Assembly: GCA_027625915.1 (NCBI GenBank)
Contig: JANTQA010000033.1
Coordinates: forward strand, 7,626,001 to 7,690,000
Reading direction: 5' to 3'
Origin: Anaeramoeba flamelloides
Lineage: Eukaryota > Metamonada > Anaeramoebidae
DNA: 64,000 bases
Below, piece by piece: positions 1 to 11,700 of the stretch. The position numbers and the translations under genes are program-made. Under the pieces are notes generated by a model, which searched no databases, was not told where the DNA came from, and worked only from the letters and a program-made list of their open reading frames with translations. Each line of letters starts with the position of its first letter. The stretch's first letter is position 1.

Positions 1-400
1 AAATCTATTACATAATAAATAAAATGGAGAAATTTTGAAAAAATATTTAAACCTTTTCCAAAAAAGTGGTGCGAATTTCTTTTTAAATATCTCTATTAAA
101 CCCAAGATTCAAAAAAGCATTTCAAGATAAAAAACCATTTATTAAAATTATTTGATTCTTGGTAATAATTCAATTTGTTTCTTAATATTATATTAAATAA
201 ATAAAATCTATAAAAATTTCAGCTATTGATTTTATCAGATATTTTTTAAGTGAAAAGTGCTGTTTATTATTTTCCTTTTGATTGAAAAAACCGTTATCAT
301 AACTTTTTTAATCTCAAAAAATTTTTAAATAGAATTGAAAAAATATAACTACCAAAAAAGCAATTGTTTCTAAATTTCAACTTTTTTAAAAAGATATTTT
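1..400 (+). repeat. Copy of a ~1-kb dispersed repeat (family R2), cut by the window edge
   Basis: This stretch matches 17150-17430 in the same orientation and the reverse complement of 55480-55930 and of 61250-61800. Shared blocks include the phrase around 160-185 (TAATAATTCAATTTGTTTCTTA) and the block around 225-300 that ends in a GTTTATTATTTTC core. It continues to about 400 before similarity fades. No terminal repeats are visible because the window begins inside it. The copies differ by many substitutions, so it is old. No protein is supported. Confidence 0.6.
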
Positions 401-759
401 CTTCATCTTTTTTAAACACTCATAATACCTAACACTCATTAATAACAATACATTTTAAAATTCATTTTTTTGAATAAAAAATATAACTGTTAAATTAAGA
501 TCAAGAGAAAATTCACATTTTCACTACTCACCTATCTTTTTATTTTTAATATTAAGACACCGTTTCCAAGAAGTGGGATATATATTTCTCAAAAAAAAAA
601 AAAAAAAAAACCAGAAAAATTCAATAATACTCATAATCAGTAGAGAATTATTAAATAAAGATATTTTTCTTCTAGATTTAACCATAATAATATACCTAAA
701 ACTAAGGTTATTTTTTTTCATTTTTTGTCCTTAAGTTTGAAAAAATTAACTTTCTTAAA

Positions 760-1260
760 TTTTTTTCGAGATGCTGATTAGTTGTAAAAAACATTTTCTT
801 TTTTTAATTAATTAAATAATTAACTAATAGATTTATTTTGACAAAATATTTTCCCAAATATTGGAAATATATTGATTTGGTAATGTTTTTATGTAAAGAA
901 AAAAAATTAATCAGTATCTGGAGTTTGTGCATTGATAATTCTTGTGTTAATCCCTATAATTAAATAAATTTTAAAAAATAATTAATTTTGATCTTCTAAA
1001 TATGAATTATTAAATACTGGAAACAGTATTAGTTTTGGTTTCTATTTTTACATTTGGAAAAGTAATTAAATGAAAAAAATTCAAAACTTTTAATTTTTTT
1101 AATTGTGATCACATGTTAAAAATCGAAAAAAATCTAAAGTATTTATAATATTTTTTTCAGAGCTATTTGAATTATGTAGCGCTACTATCATTTAAACCCA
1201 ATTTCAACATATTTTGATTCGAGAAAAATAACGGTGAAGATAATCACTTAAATTTAACTT
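760..1260 (+). repeat. Partial copy of TIR-B element
   Basis: This interval is collinear with 5300-5800 and 40430-40930. Shared landmarks are a block near 995-1060 (tATGAATTATTAAATACTGG then GGTTTCTATTTTTA) and the right end near 1200-1225, where CAACATATTTTGATT corresponds to CAACATACTTTG in the other copies. The left third of the element is not recognisable here, so this copy is truncated or strongly decayed. Confidence 0.5.
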
Positions 1261-1675
1261 TGGAATATTTACTTGAATAAATTCTTACCAACAGTTTTTG
1301 AAAATGTTGTACTCATCTAATAAAACTAAAATATCAAAAAAAAAATTCCTGATGATAATTATTGAGAGTGTCCTCGGTATTTTTTGCATTTAAAAGCATT
1401 GTAGAAAATTATATATTTTTTTCTATTTTTTTAATTAAAAAAAAACAAACAACTGTAAGTGCCTATGTTTTATTTAATTTCAGAAATAAACCAAAAAATA
1501 AATCAATTTTTCTGTTTATTTCAAAAATTAAAAAAAAATTAACAAAAGTGACCACAGAGAACCATAGAGTGTTGTAGAATAGCTTGTTTTTTTTTTTTTT
1601 TTTTTTTTCATTTTATAAATTAAAAGAAAATATTAAATTTTCTTTAAATCTTTCGTGATATAAAAAACCTAACCA

Positions 1676-1838
1676 CAGTTTTCCAGAATTCAAAAGAATT
1701 GAGTAAAAAATATAAATTTAACCCCATTTTATTAAATTTTGGAAAACTGAACGAAAGTTTGCTAGGATTTTTTTACTTTTTGTAATAAACCAAAATTTTA
1801 TTAAATTTTTAGTTTATTTCAAAAATTCTGGAAAACTG
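1676..1838. repeat. Foldback element with CAGTTTTCCAGAATT ends
   Basis: The left end CAGTTTTCCAGAATT (1676-1690) is repeated in inverted form as AATTCTGGAAAACTG at 1824-1838. An inner inverted pair (ACTTTTTGTAATAAACC and AGTTTATTTCAAAAATT) lies at about 1774-1827. The same inner hairpin recurs at 6400-6485 and 53925-54015, and the outer CAGAATTCAAAAGAATTGAG block recurs at 31239-31305 and 53757-53776. This is a short non-autonomous foldback or MITE; it has no coding capacity. Confidence 0.6.
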
Positions 1839-2248
1839 AAAGGAAAATCAAAAAAAAACAATATTTTTTTCAATTTAAATCAATAAATAATTCCATAATA
1901 GTCTAAATAATTGGTTATCCATTTAAAAGATCTTTATTAAATTTGAAATACTTTAAAAGTATCTCATAAAATATCATTTAGCTGTAATTTTTTTTTTTTT
2001 TACTTTTGAAACTATTAAATTAAAATACAATTGTGATACAAGATAGAAAATAGGATTTTCAAACTTAAATTGTGAAATATCTTTACAAATAACTGTTGTT
2101 AAAAGATCTCTTATTAACCAATAATATTAATTATAAGTCAAGTTATTAGAAAGTGAAAAATTAACAAATGTGTTATTTTTTTTTTTTTTTTGGTAAATTT
2201 TTTTCATGATTGTGTGGATAATAAGGTTGTGGATTTTCTTTTTTAATA

Positions 2249-2447
2249 CTGCCATTATCACTTTTAAGACATAATATTTAAACAAAATTTCAGGCATGAA
2301 AAAAAAAATAACAAATTAAAGCACATTTTTTGGATTTTTAGGAAAACAAATTGTGAAAAAAAAATTCCAAAAAATATGCCTTAATTTTAGATTTTTTTGT
2401 ACCTAAAATTTTATTCAAAGTTTGCGCCTTAAAAGTGGGACTGGTTG
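2249..2447. repeat. Decayed copy of the 196-bp CAGTCAGTTTCAC MITE
   Basis: Both arms of the family can be aligned. The left arm has CACTTTTAAGACATAATATT and the right arm ends with TTGCGCCTTAAAAGTGGGAC. The centre is A/T-rich, as in the other copies. The outermost bases and the right TA target site have changed, and arm pairing is weaker than in the copies at 18.8 and 20.0 kb, so this is an older insertion. Confidence 0.65.
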
Positions 2448-2923
2448 AAATAGAACTGTAAAACCCCAATATCATATCCACTTCTGGTTTTTTGTCAGTC
2501 CCTTTGATCCTTCAATATATAGGTCTTCTTAAAAAGAAACATGACTTTTACTTTAAATAGACTAATTATTAAAGTCTTCGCGTATTATTTTGGCAATTTT
2601 ATAAAAAAAATCAAACTAAAAAAACTATTTTCTTCAATTAAAATAGGATATAAACAAAAAACGAAAGATTCAAAATCAAAAACACCAAAAAAATGATCCA
2701 CCAATTTTTGAAATTTATTTATCAATAAATATAAAAAGAGAACATATATTAGTAATATCAAGATAATCGAGAAGTGCAAGGTCATAAAAAAGAACAAATG
2801 TAAAAAGAGAGGGTAAAGGTGGAATTGAAGAACAATGTAACTGGGATAACAACAAAATGGTTTCTTGTTGTGTTGGTAAATATAAACCAGAAAAGCCAAG
2901 TGAAAACAGTGGAGGGTTAATTG

Positions 2924-4252
2924 TCAATAATTTTTCTTTTTCTTTGAATTATTTTCAATTCGAACAATACCTTTAACAACACCAACTGCGATTGTTTGTC
3001 TCATGTCTCTTACAGCAAATCTTCCAAGAGGAGGGTATTCAGTGTAACTTTCAACACAGAAAGGTTTTTGGGGAACAAAAACTACCAAACCTGATTCGCC
3101 ATTTCGTAAGCCATTTGGATTTTCTTCCAAAACCTTTCCTGATCTTTTGTCAATTTTTTGGATAACCTTATCAATTCTACAAGCAACGTGTGCAGTGTGG
3201 CAATCAACGATGGGGGTATAACCTACTTTAATCATTTTGGGGTGGTTCATGACGATGATTTGGGCAGTAAATTGAGAGACTCCGCGAGGTGGGTCGTTTT
3301 GAGTATCACCACAAACATTTCCTCTTCTGATTTCCTTCACAGAAACGTTTTGGACATTAAAGCCAATGTTTGATCCTGGAAGTGCCCTTTCAAAAGACTT
3401 GTGATGCATTTCAATTGATCTTACCTTTGAGGTGATTCCAGATGGCGCAAAAGTGACACTTTGCCCGACTTTAAGTATTCCTGTTTCAACCCTTCCAACT
3501 GGGACTGTGCCAATACCACTAATTTTGTAAACGTTTTCAATTGGGATTCTTAATGGAAGGTTTGTTGGTCTCTTTGGTGGTGTAAGCGAGTCTAAAAGTT
3601 CAATGAGTGTGGGTCCTTTCCACCATTTCATGTTTGGCGATCTTTTGACCATATTTTCGCCCTTCCATCCAGAGATGGGGATTACAGGAACTTTCTTGGC
3701 GTTGTACCCAAGTCTTTTCAAATACTTGAGCACTTCTGTTCTGATCTCGTTGAATCTTGTTTCAGAATATTGTACAGATCTTTCGTCCATTTTGTTGACG
3801 AGAACAATCATTTGCTTGACACCAAGGGTGGATGCAAGAAGTGCGTGTTCTCTTGTTTGTCCTTTCTTGGAAATGCCTGTTTCAAATCCACCTTGGGTTC
3901 CGTCAATCACCAATAAGGCAACATCTGCTTGAGAGGTTCCAGTGATCATGTTTTTGATAAAGTCTTTATGCCCGGGTGCATCAATAACGGTGAAGTGATA
4001 TTTGCTAGTTTCAAATTCCCAAAGAGAAATGTCAATAGTCACACCTTTTTCTCTTTCTGATTTTAATCTATCAAGGAGAAATGCAAATTTGAAAGAATTC
4101 CTTCCATAGTTTTCTGCTGTTTGGGAAACGGTTTGAAGTGTCCTTTTGTCAATTCCGCCACAGAGGTAAATTAAATGCCCTGTTGTTGTAGATTTTCCAG
4201 AGTCTACATGACCAATGACAACAATGTTCATGTGTTCTTTAACTTTTTTCAT
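2924..4252 (-). CDS. Translation elongation factor 1-alpha (eEF1A)
   Basis: A GTPase that carries aminoacyl-tRNA to the ribosomal A site in the cytosol. The 442-residue intronless frame carries every GTPase box: GHVDSGKS (14-21), VTIDIS (71-76), DAPGH (91-95), NKMD (153-156) and SGW (194-196). Beta-barrel domains 2 and 3 follow, with the near-invariant [19 protein letters not shown] block at about 410-428. Length is normal for the family (about 440-460). The ATG at 4252 gives the usual short basic leader ([12 protein letters not shown]) and I prefer it. The protein is somewhat divergent: [10 protein letters not shown] replaces the common GxGEFEAG and the tail is a lysine run. It could be a secondary paralogue, but no functional residue is clearly missing. 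Its coding DNA is much richer in G and C than the flanks, as expected for a highly expressed gene. Confidence 0.95.
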   Translation of the reverse strand: MKKVKEHMNIVVIGHVDSGKSTTTGHLIYLCGGIDKRTLQTVSQTAENYGRNSFKFAFLLDRLKSEREKGVTIDISLWEFETSKYHFTVIDAPGHKDFIKNMITGTSQADVALLVIDGTQGGFETGISKKGQTREHALLASTLGVKQMIVLVNKMDERSVQYSETRFNEIRTEVLKYLKRLGYNAKKVPVIPISGWKGENMVKRSPNMKWWKGPTLIELLDSLTPPKRPTNLPLRIPIENVYKISGIGTVPVGRVETGILKVGQSVTFAPSGITSKVRSIEMHHKSFERALPGSNIGFNVQNVSVKEIRRGNVCGDTQNDPPRGVSQFTAQIIVMNHPKMIKVGYTPIVDCHTAHVACRIDKVIQKIDKRSGKVLEENPNGLRNGESGLVVFVPQKPFCVESYTEYPPLGRFAVRDMRQTIAVGVVKGIVRIENNSKKKKNY

Positions 4253-5039
4253 TGAGAGGTGTTTGGGTTTTTGTGGTCTACTAAGTTAAGGAGGTATTCT
4301 AATTAATATTGAAATTGTGTTTGTGTTATTGTTATTTGGTTAATTTGTTAGGTTTTTGTTTTTTGAGATAGAGTTAAAATTAAAATTTGTAATGGTTCTC
4401 TTTTGAAAAAGAATAAGAGAGAAAAATAAAGTAAAGTGTTTTTAAACCCTTTAAAGTTTGTTTTTAGTTGGTTTAAAGCTTTTTTTTTATTGATTAAATG
4501 TTGATTAAAAAAAAAAATGGACTTTTTAATTTGCTAATCTGTTTAAAAATGTTTTTATTGATCTATATTATCATTTCATTTGCTTTTTTGATTTGAAAAA
4601 AGTTGAGTAGTCTTCTAACAAGGTTCCAACAAAACTTTTTTTTTGTTTCCAAACCCCATCAAGAAATGATTTTTTTGAAAATTACGTAAAAATGGAAAAA
4701 TGATCAAATCCAAAATATTTTTTCTCATTAATTTGGATGAGTAATTTTAGAAAAATTTTTGAGAGTGATGAAGTTGAAATAAATGTTATATTTCTCTGAG
4801 ATATTATTTGGTAGTTAATTTTTAGGTAACACTCAAAAAAGAAGATTAATTTATTGATCTTGAGAGAAAAAATTGGTGAAATAATTTTTTTTTTTTCTTT
4901 GATTGAATTTTAAACAATTTTTTATGACTAATCTACAGTATTATTTGAGGTTTTCTTATATTTCATCTCTCAATTCAGGTTATTTATATGACTATCAACG
5001 AATTTTTTCTCATTAAGGAATTGTGAGTTAAGTTATTAA

Positions 5040-5800
5040 CACCTACCAATGAGAAGTCAAAGATTAAAGTATGTTATTCTTGAATTGTAATATTATTAGT
5101 TCTAAATGGTTCCAATGTGTCTAAAAAATCCATCAGTCAAGTAGTATTATTTGTTTATCTCATCAATTAAAAATGATTTGTATTAGTAAAAAAAAAAAAA
5201 ACAAAGAATTTCAGAAACAATTCTGCATTTGACAAAAATTAAAAGGTTGGATTATCAATATTCAGATTACAAAGTTGAAAAATCTCTTTCTCAAATTTTT
5301 CTTGAAAAGAAGATTAGTTACTAAAAAGTTCTATTTTTTTATACAATTAAATAAATAAACAAATAGATTTTTTTAACAAATTATTTCTGAAATATTGCGA
5401 ATATTTTGATATCACAACTGACTTTATAAAAAGGAAAAAGAACTAATCAGTTTTTTGGGTTTTTTTTTGTATTGATTATTGAGATAATCTTTGAAATTAA
5501 TTATTTATATAAATAGTTACTTTTGGAAGTTCTAAATCTAAATTATTAAATACCAGAATACTGTATTTTGGGTTTCTATTTTTAGATTTGGAACAAGAAT
5601 TAAAAAAAAAAAAAAAAAAATTAAAATGACAATTATTAATTGGAATCCTGAGTAAAAAATCCAAGAATTTATTGTAACTTATATTTATTATAGATTTTTT
5701 TTCAGCTAAGTGAACCATGGCATACTAATACCCTTTAATTTTAATTACAACATACTTTGTTTATACATGTATCAATTGTGATGTTAATCCCATAACAAAG
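5040..5800 (+). repeat. TIR-B element, near full length
   Basis: This element is collinear over about 750 bp with 40170-40930. The left end contains AAAGTATGTTATTCTTGAAT (5067-5086); the right end contains ACAACATACTTTG (5747-5759), the inverse of the left-end core AAAGTATGTT. Internal shared blocks include GGAAGTTC followed by the TTTCTATTTTTAGATTTGGAA phrase at about 5525-5592. No long reading frame is present, so it is a non-autonomous terminal-inverted-repeat element. Exact ends and target-site duplications could not be fixed by eye. Confidence 0.55.
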
Positions 5801-6399
5801 AAAAAATAACCTTTCTATTTTAAAATGGCTTGTTCTTAAATCCAAAACCATCATTAAAAAAAGAAAATAAAGATGGTTCCTACCAAAATTCCTAGATTTC
5901 GGATACTAGATTTTGACAAATTTGAACCATTTTCCCGAAAAAGGTGCACAATTGTATGAAATGAATTACATGTATATAAAGGGTTTGAATCATTATTAAT
6001 TGAAAAAACTATAAATTTTCCTAATAAATAAAAAACTCAAGATAGCCTAACGGCCTTTTTTTTTTAATTTGGGAAATAAACTGAATTCTTTTTAATTTTC
6101 AGTTTTACAAAAATTAAAAAAAAACTTAAGGAAAGGGTCTACCAAGTTCCTATCTTTTCTTAATTTGAATTTAAAAGAAAATTACTAATTTTTTTTTGAA
6201 TTTTCTAAATTAAAAAAAAAAAAACACAGATAGATTTTTTTGAAGTGTTCTGAGTTTTTTTGAAAATCAATAGATTTTCGAAATAAAATAAAAACCTCAA
6301 AAAAACCTAGAACACTTCACAAATAAATAGAAAAATCAAAAAGACCTAACGAAAATGGAATGATTTTCCTAATAAACAGAAAACTCAAGAAAACCTAAC

Positions 6400-6485
6400 T
6401 AAAAGTGTCCTAGGTTTTTTTTACTCTTTGAAATAAACCAAAAATTTTTTAAATTTTCTGTTCATTTCAAAAATTAAAAATAACC
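6400..6485. repeat. Foldback hairpin (GAAATAAACC core)
   Basis: The left arm, TAGGTTTTTTTTACTC plus TTTGAAATAAACCAAAAATT, pairs with a right arm containing AAATTTTCTGTTCATTTCAAAAATT and ending AACCTA. The same hairpin appears at 53925-54015 and inside the foldback at 1676-1838, and related but weaker copies lie at 1480-1545, 6045-6120 and 31140-31215. It is a short non-coding foldback repeat. Confidence 0.55.
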
Positions 6486-7195
6486 TAACCTAAAAATCCA
6501 AAAAAAAAATTTTTTTTTCCCTTTGAAAATAATAAAGAATTCTTTAATAGTCCAAATAATTGATTCCATATTTGAAATAAATTCTCTGAATTTAAAATAC
6601 TTTTAAAATATAACAAAATTATATTTAAGCTAGAAGAAAAAAAATTATTCAAATTTTTTCTATTAAATTTTTAAAAAAATTTTAATATAACTTGGATAAA
6701 ATGGTATCCCAACATAAATTGTTAAAAACCTTGATAAATAATTTTATTGATTCAAGATCTTTTATTAACCAACAGTATTTATGATAATCATCGAAGTTAT
6801 TAAAAAGTGAAAAATTGGTAAATGTTTAATTTTTTTTTAAATAAATTATTTCAGGATCGTGGGGTAGTTTGGTTCACTATATTCTTTTTTTCTTTAAAAA
6901 AAGAGCTTTTACTTGGTATTCTCTTTTTATTTCTTTATTGTTTTTGATTCCAATAATTGTTGGAAGAGCAATCCTAAACAAAAGTCAGATTTCTAAATTG
7001 AAAAAAAAAAGTTTATTTCTCAAAATTTTCTTGAGTTCTTTTTCCAAAAATAGTTGGTATATTTAAATTTCAAACTTTTGTGTAACTTAGAATAATTTTT
7101 TAAGTTCCTTTAGAATTACAGGATGAATTGTGTTATTTCTAAACAAATCTTGGAATCATTTTTTTTTATTTCGTTTTTTATTTTATTGTGTTATT

Positions 7196-8595
7196 ATGAC
7201 TAGAGGTCCAAGAAAACATTTAAAAAGATTAAACACTCCAAAAAATTGGATGTTAGATAAATTAGGTGGTACATGGGTATGTTCAACAATTTCCTTTTTC
7301 TTTTTCTTTTTTTTTTTCTTTTTTACAAGCTGTATGAACAAAAACAGAAAGATCATATATTTTTAATCAAATTCTCCTTCAGACAGAAAATGAAATTTGA
7401 AGATGGTTTCCACAAAAAGAGGGAATTTAAAATCTTTCTCTTTTTTTATTCTTTTTAATTTTTGTTTTCAAAAAAGAATAAGAATTAAATCTTTTTATTT
7501 TCTCAACTCGATATTTTTTTTGTTCATAATTTAATTTTTTTTTATCAAATGAACCAAGGCACCAAGACCATCAACTGGCCCACACAAATTAAGAGAATGT
7601 CTACCATTAACCCTTTTACTTAGAAACAAATTGAAATATGCATTAACAGGAAAAGAAGTTACCTTGATCCTTATGCAAAGAGTTGTAAAAGTTGACGGAA
7701 AAGTTAGAACTGACAACACTTATCCAACAGGTTTTATGGGTAAGTATTCTTTTCTTTTGTGTTCAAACAAAAAACAAAAATTTATCTTTATTGCTTTTTT
7801 TTTTTCTTTTTTTTTTATTTTATTTTTTTTTGCTTTTTTTTTTTTTTTTTTTTTTTTTCAACAAACATTTTTCCTGCCTCATTTAACAACCCATTACCTT
7901 TAAACTTTAACTCTTTTTATGTTTTTGGTTATATGTTAAAATCACCTCCATACCTTCATGGACAAAATCAAACAAAACAAAAAAAAATCAATAATTCCAA
8001 AAAATCAAAAAAAAACAAACGCAAAATCCAATTCACACACAATAACTAAAAAGATGTAATTTCAATTGATCGAACCAATGAAAACTTCAGAATCCTCTAT
8101 GACGAAAAAGGAAGATTTGTAGCACATAAGATTACTCAAAAAGAATCCAGCTTCAAATTATGCAAAGTCAAAAAATCTCAAATTGGAATGAAAAGAATTC
8201 CATTCATTGTCACTCATGATGGAAGAACCTTCAGATACCCAGATCCTTTAATTAAAGTTAACGACACAATCAAATTCGATATCAAAGAAAACAAAATTGT
8301 CGGCTTTATCAAATTTGCAGTTGGTAATGTTGTCACGATCACAGGTGGTAGAAATACAGGAAGAATTGGAATCATCACCAAAAAAGAATTACACGCTGGT
8401 TCCTATGACATCATCCATATCAAAGATGAAAAGGGACACTCCTTTGCGACAAGATTATCAAATGTCTTTGTCATTGGAAGGAAAAATAGACCAATGATCT
8501 CACTTCCTAAAAATAGAGGTATTAGACCAGATCCAAACGAAGACAGGAAACAAAGAATTAAAAAACACGAACAAGCCAAATCTAAAAAGAAATAA
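7196..8595 (+). CDS. RPS4: 40S ribosomal protein S4 (eS4), three exons
   Basis: Exons 7196-7276, 7559-7739 and 8054-8595 join in frame to give 267 residues; human RPS4 has 263. Introns are 7277-7558 (282 nt, GTATGT...AAG) and 7740-8053 (314 nt, GTAAGT...AAG), in phases 0 and 1. The protein starts [20 protein letters not shown], continues [17 protein letters not shown] across the first junction, and has the S4-type RNA-binding segment ([14 protein letters not shown]), then [20 protein letters not shown] across the second junction. The eS4 central domain ([19 protein letters not shown]) and the KOW-like segment ([20 protein letters not shown]) follow, with the family's [13 protein letters not shown] near the end. 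It is a structural component of the small ribosomal subunit. Both joins restore family consensus exactly, so the model is firm. Confidence 0.96.
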
Positions 8596-10073
8596 TTTTC
8601 TTCTTTCTGATTTAAGTCTTTTTATATTTTGAAAATTTATCTGTTTTTTTTATTTAATAATCCACGAGTTTTTTTTTAAAAACTTAAAATATTTTTGATA
8701 TATGAAGTAATATCAATTCAAATAATACAAACGACTTTTAAAGATGAACCTTCTTTTTTTTTTTTTTTTTTTTGTTGTTCAAATAATATATCATTATTAT
8801 ATATAAATTTTACCTTCATAGATCTCTAATCAAAAAAAATAACACATAAGATCTAATTTTAATTTTCTCAATTTTTTATTAATTTTGTGCTTTTAATCAT
8901 TATTCTTTTTTTGTTTTTGTTTTTATTTTGATCATTTAATGATCTTGTTTGAAATTACATCAATTTAACCGATGGCACACTGCTTAATGTTTAACATTTT
9001 AATATCGTTTTTAAGCGAAGAGCGCGACCCATAAAGTTACTGAAATTTAAATAGGTTATAGTTTATTAAATTTTAGATGGGTGTTCTACAGTTCAAATAT
9101 CGAAAGAGAATATTTATTTATTGTTTTTATTTCAAGAAGGAAACTCTTTTTCAAATAAAAGGTTACAGAAATTTTCAAGAATTTGTCATAGTTGAATTGA
9201 TTTAATTGTAGTAACATTTTAAAATATCAGAAACTCTTTAAAACATACTAAATCACTAAAATGAATATTTAAAACCCATTAAAACAAAACAATAAAAATT
9301 AAAGTTAAATATTTTAAAACTTGGTATGCCCTTTTATTTGAAACAAGAAATCTGGTTTTGTAAATTGTATGGGAAAAAATTATAAAACCAATTAAAAAAC
9401 TTGAACAAGGTGAATTGGGAAAAATTCTTGACATTTTATTGATAATTCTTTATACCTCAAATTTTGTTGAATATACTCTCATTTTCAAGATAAAGCGGCA
9501 ATTTATTTGGTATTTTGTTGGAATTATTTTTTTCTTTATTTTCTCTTTTCTTTGTTCCATGGAACAATTCAATAATGACCTTTCTTAATTTCTATATCTA
9601 GCTCATTCGAAATCAAACTTAAACTGTTCTCATTTATAAACTGGTGGATTATTTCCAAATTGGTTTCTTCTTATCTTGTTTATTTTTATTTTCCAGCTGT
9701 TTATGCCCATAAATACCAAAAAAAAAAACCCGGAAAAAAGAATAATTAAAATGAAAATCACCAATAAGTAATTCTCTTATGAACTATCAAATTCAATGAC
9801 ATTGACGATTTGAGAGGTGTACCCTTTTGTTTCAAAAAAAGTTTAGTCTCGACATTATTTATTTTGAAAGAAAAAGAAATAAAATAAATAATTAAACCTT
9901 ATTAATAATTCATTTATAAAAAATATAAAGAAATAATATCCTTTTTTGATGTCAAAAATTTGCCTTTTTCATATATAAACCCTAAAAAAGTACAAATTAT
10001 TTTTTTAATTTATAATAAAGTTAATTCATGAAAATAGTGTACCATATTTTTAGTTAGATGTTAAATAGTCTCT

Positions 10074-10184
<111 letters not shown>

Positions 10185-10927
10185 ATCATTCCTTGAATTC
10201 AATTCTCAAATTATAAAACTAATTGATCTTTAAGTGATTAAATAAATGAAAATTGATAAAAGTTTAACAAAGTTTTATCAATTAAATTTAGATCTATTGA
10301 GTAATTTTTTTTTATTTAAGCCTCTCTTCCTTAACCTTCGATTTGATCCGTACTCAAGGAGCGTCTTGAAACTAAAAAATTTATTGTTAAATTACTCTTC
10401 TTTTGGATGAAAAAAATCAAATAACAAAAAAATCATCTGGATAATATTGGCAAAAAAGTCAATATAAAAAAAAAGTTAGATAATACTCTCAATTCCTAAA
10501 ACTCAAATTTTTAAATAAAAAAATTCTTTTCTTATTATAAATTTCCTAAAAGTTAATTTCTATAATTAATACTTTTTTTTTTACTAACAAAATAAATTTA
10601 AATGTATATAATCGGAGTGTTAGATTTGTAATACTCTAAATGTTTGACCAAGTAAGAAATTTAAGATTTTTTCGAAACTAATAAATAATTTGAGAAATGA
10701 AAAAATGAAAAAAAAAAAACAGCTTTGATATCTCAAAAAGAGTAAAAGAACATCACTTAAAAATTAACACAGTTGTTTTCAAAATTATAAAACAAAATCA
10801 TCCGAATAAGAAATTGGATGCCCCTCTTTGGGATTTTTTCAGAAAATTAACTCATTTTTGATTGTTAATTTTTGGAGATCATTTGTACATCTAAGATTGA
10901 CTAGTTTTTAATTGAGATTAGGAAATC

Positions 10928-10928
<1 letters not shown>

Positions 10929-10962
<34 letters not shown>
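10929..10962. repeat. (AT)n microsatellite
   Basis: A perfect run of about 17 AT units inside gene-free DNA. Similar runs occur at 12489-12512, about 31532-31552, about 31984-32004 and 54580-54620. Confidence 0.95.
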
Positions 10963-10966
<4 letters not shown>

Positions 10967-10999
10967 TTTCAGAAAACTATATATCACCTTTAAAACTAA

Positions 11000-11700
11000 A
11001 CCCTTAAAACTTGAAAAAAGTGGTTTTATAATTTTCAAAAAATGAAAAACAAACAATCAAAAATTTTTTTTCAATTTTGAAAAAAAATGATAATGAAGTG
11101 TTTGATCTTATTAACAAGAATCCTTATAACAACATAAATGATTTTAACCTAAAAAAAAAATCAATTGTGAATTTTGAGGATAAAATTACTTAATTCCCAA
11201 ATATCCTTTAAGAAAATTTTTTTTTGAAAAGTAAATTTCATCTTATAACAAAAATACAATTCAGGAGTGAAATTTTTAATTTTTTTAATTCTTTTATGGT
11301 TATAACTAACCCTCTTTAAGCAATATAATTATTTTTCAATAGATTGAATAAATCAATTTTTTGATTAACCAAAAGAATTTACTCAACAAATAAAAAAATA
11401 TTTTTATATTCATATTCATGACAATAAAGATTATTTGTGATATAATAACGAAAATGGGAATCAACAAGGCTTAAAAAATTTTATAATATAAGAAATAAAA
11501 TTTTTTTAAAGGTTTTCTATTTGATAAAAAATGTAAAAAAAATTGATCTTACTGAAATAATTTTCTTTTCTATATTTCTTGCCCTATCAGAATTTTTTGA
11601 CACTCGGTATCTTCAAAATCTGTAAGTAGTGAATCGCACTTTATAAAATATTTTTTATTTTTACCCTATTGTCATAGAATCCCGATCTCTTAAGGGAAAT
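11000..11700 (-). repeat. Dispersed repeat R3, inverted copy
   Basis: The reverse complement of this interval is collinear with 46555-47250. Shared blocks include GTGTCAAAAAATTCTGAT (minus-strand copy near 11588-11605, plus-strand copy near 46651-46668) and AATTTTATCCTCAAAATTCA (near 11168-11187 and 47076-47096). One boundary falls near 11700 (46555). No reading frame survives in either copy. Family unknown. Confidence 0.55.

Larger units (their letters stand above)
401..2923. other. Gene-free AT-rich interval downstream of eEF1A
   Basis: No gene is supported. The interval holds a partial copy of the terminal-inverted-repeat family TIR-B (about 760-1260), a 163-bp foldback (1676-1838) and a decayed MITE copy (2249-2447), each listed separately. 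The rest is A and T runs. Open frames here are short, full of Phe, Lys and Asn, and have no coding composition. The last 100-200 bases before 2924 should hold the eEF1A 3' untranslated region and polyadenylation site. Confidence 0.6.
4253..7195. other. Gene-free interval between divergent eEF1A and RPS4
   Basis: This is the shared upstream region of two translation genes transcribed away from each other. Bases 4253-4480, just upstream of eEF1A, are less A/T-extreme than what follows and include the short palindromic block AAACCCTTTAAA (about 4445-4456); a core-promoter role is only a guess. Further out lie a nearly full TIR-B element (5040-5800) and foldbacks (6045-6490). I see no gene; the short open frame near 6869-7066 has no ATG of its own and no coding bias. 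Confidence 0.55.

Noticed and set aside
1362-1577. 71-codon plus-strand frame
   Set aside because: It overlaps a foldback-type hairpin (GAAATAAACC core), starts at a non-ATG codon and is Lys/Phe-rich.
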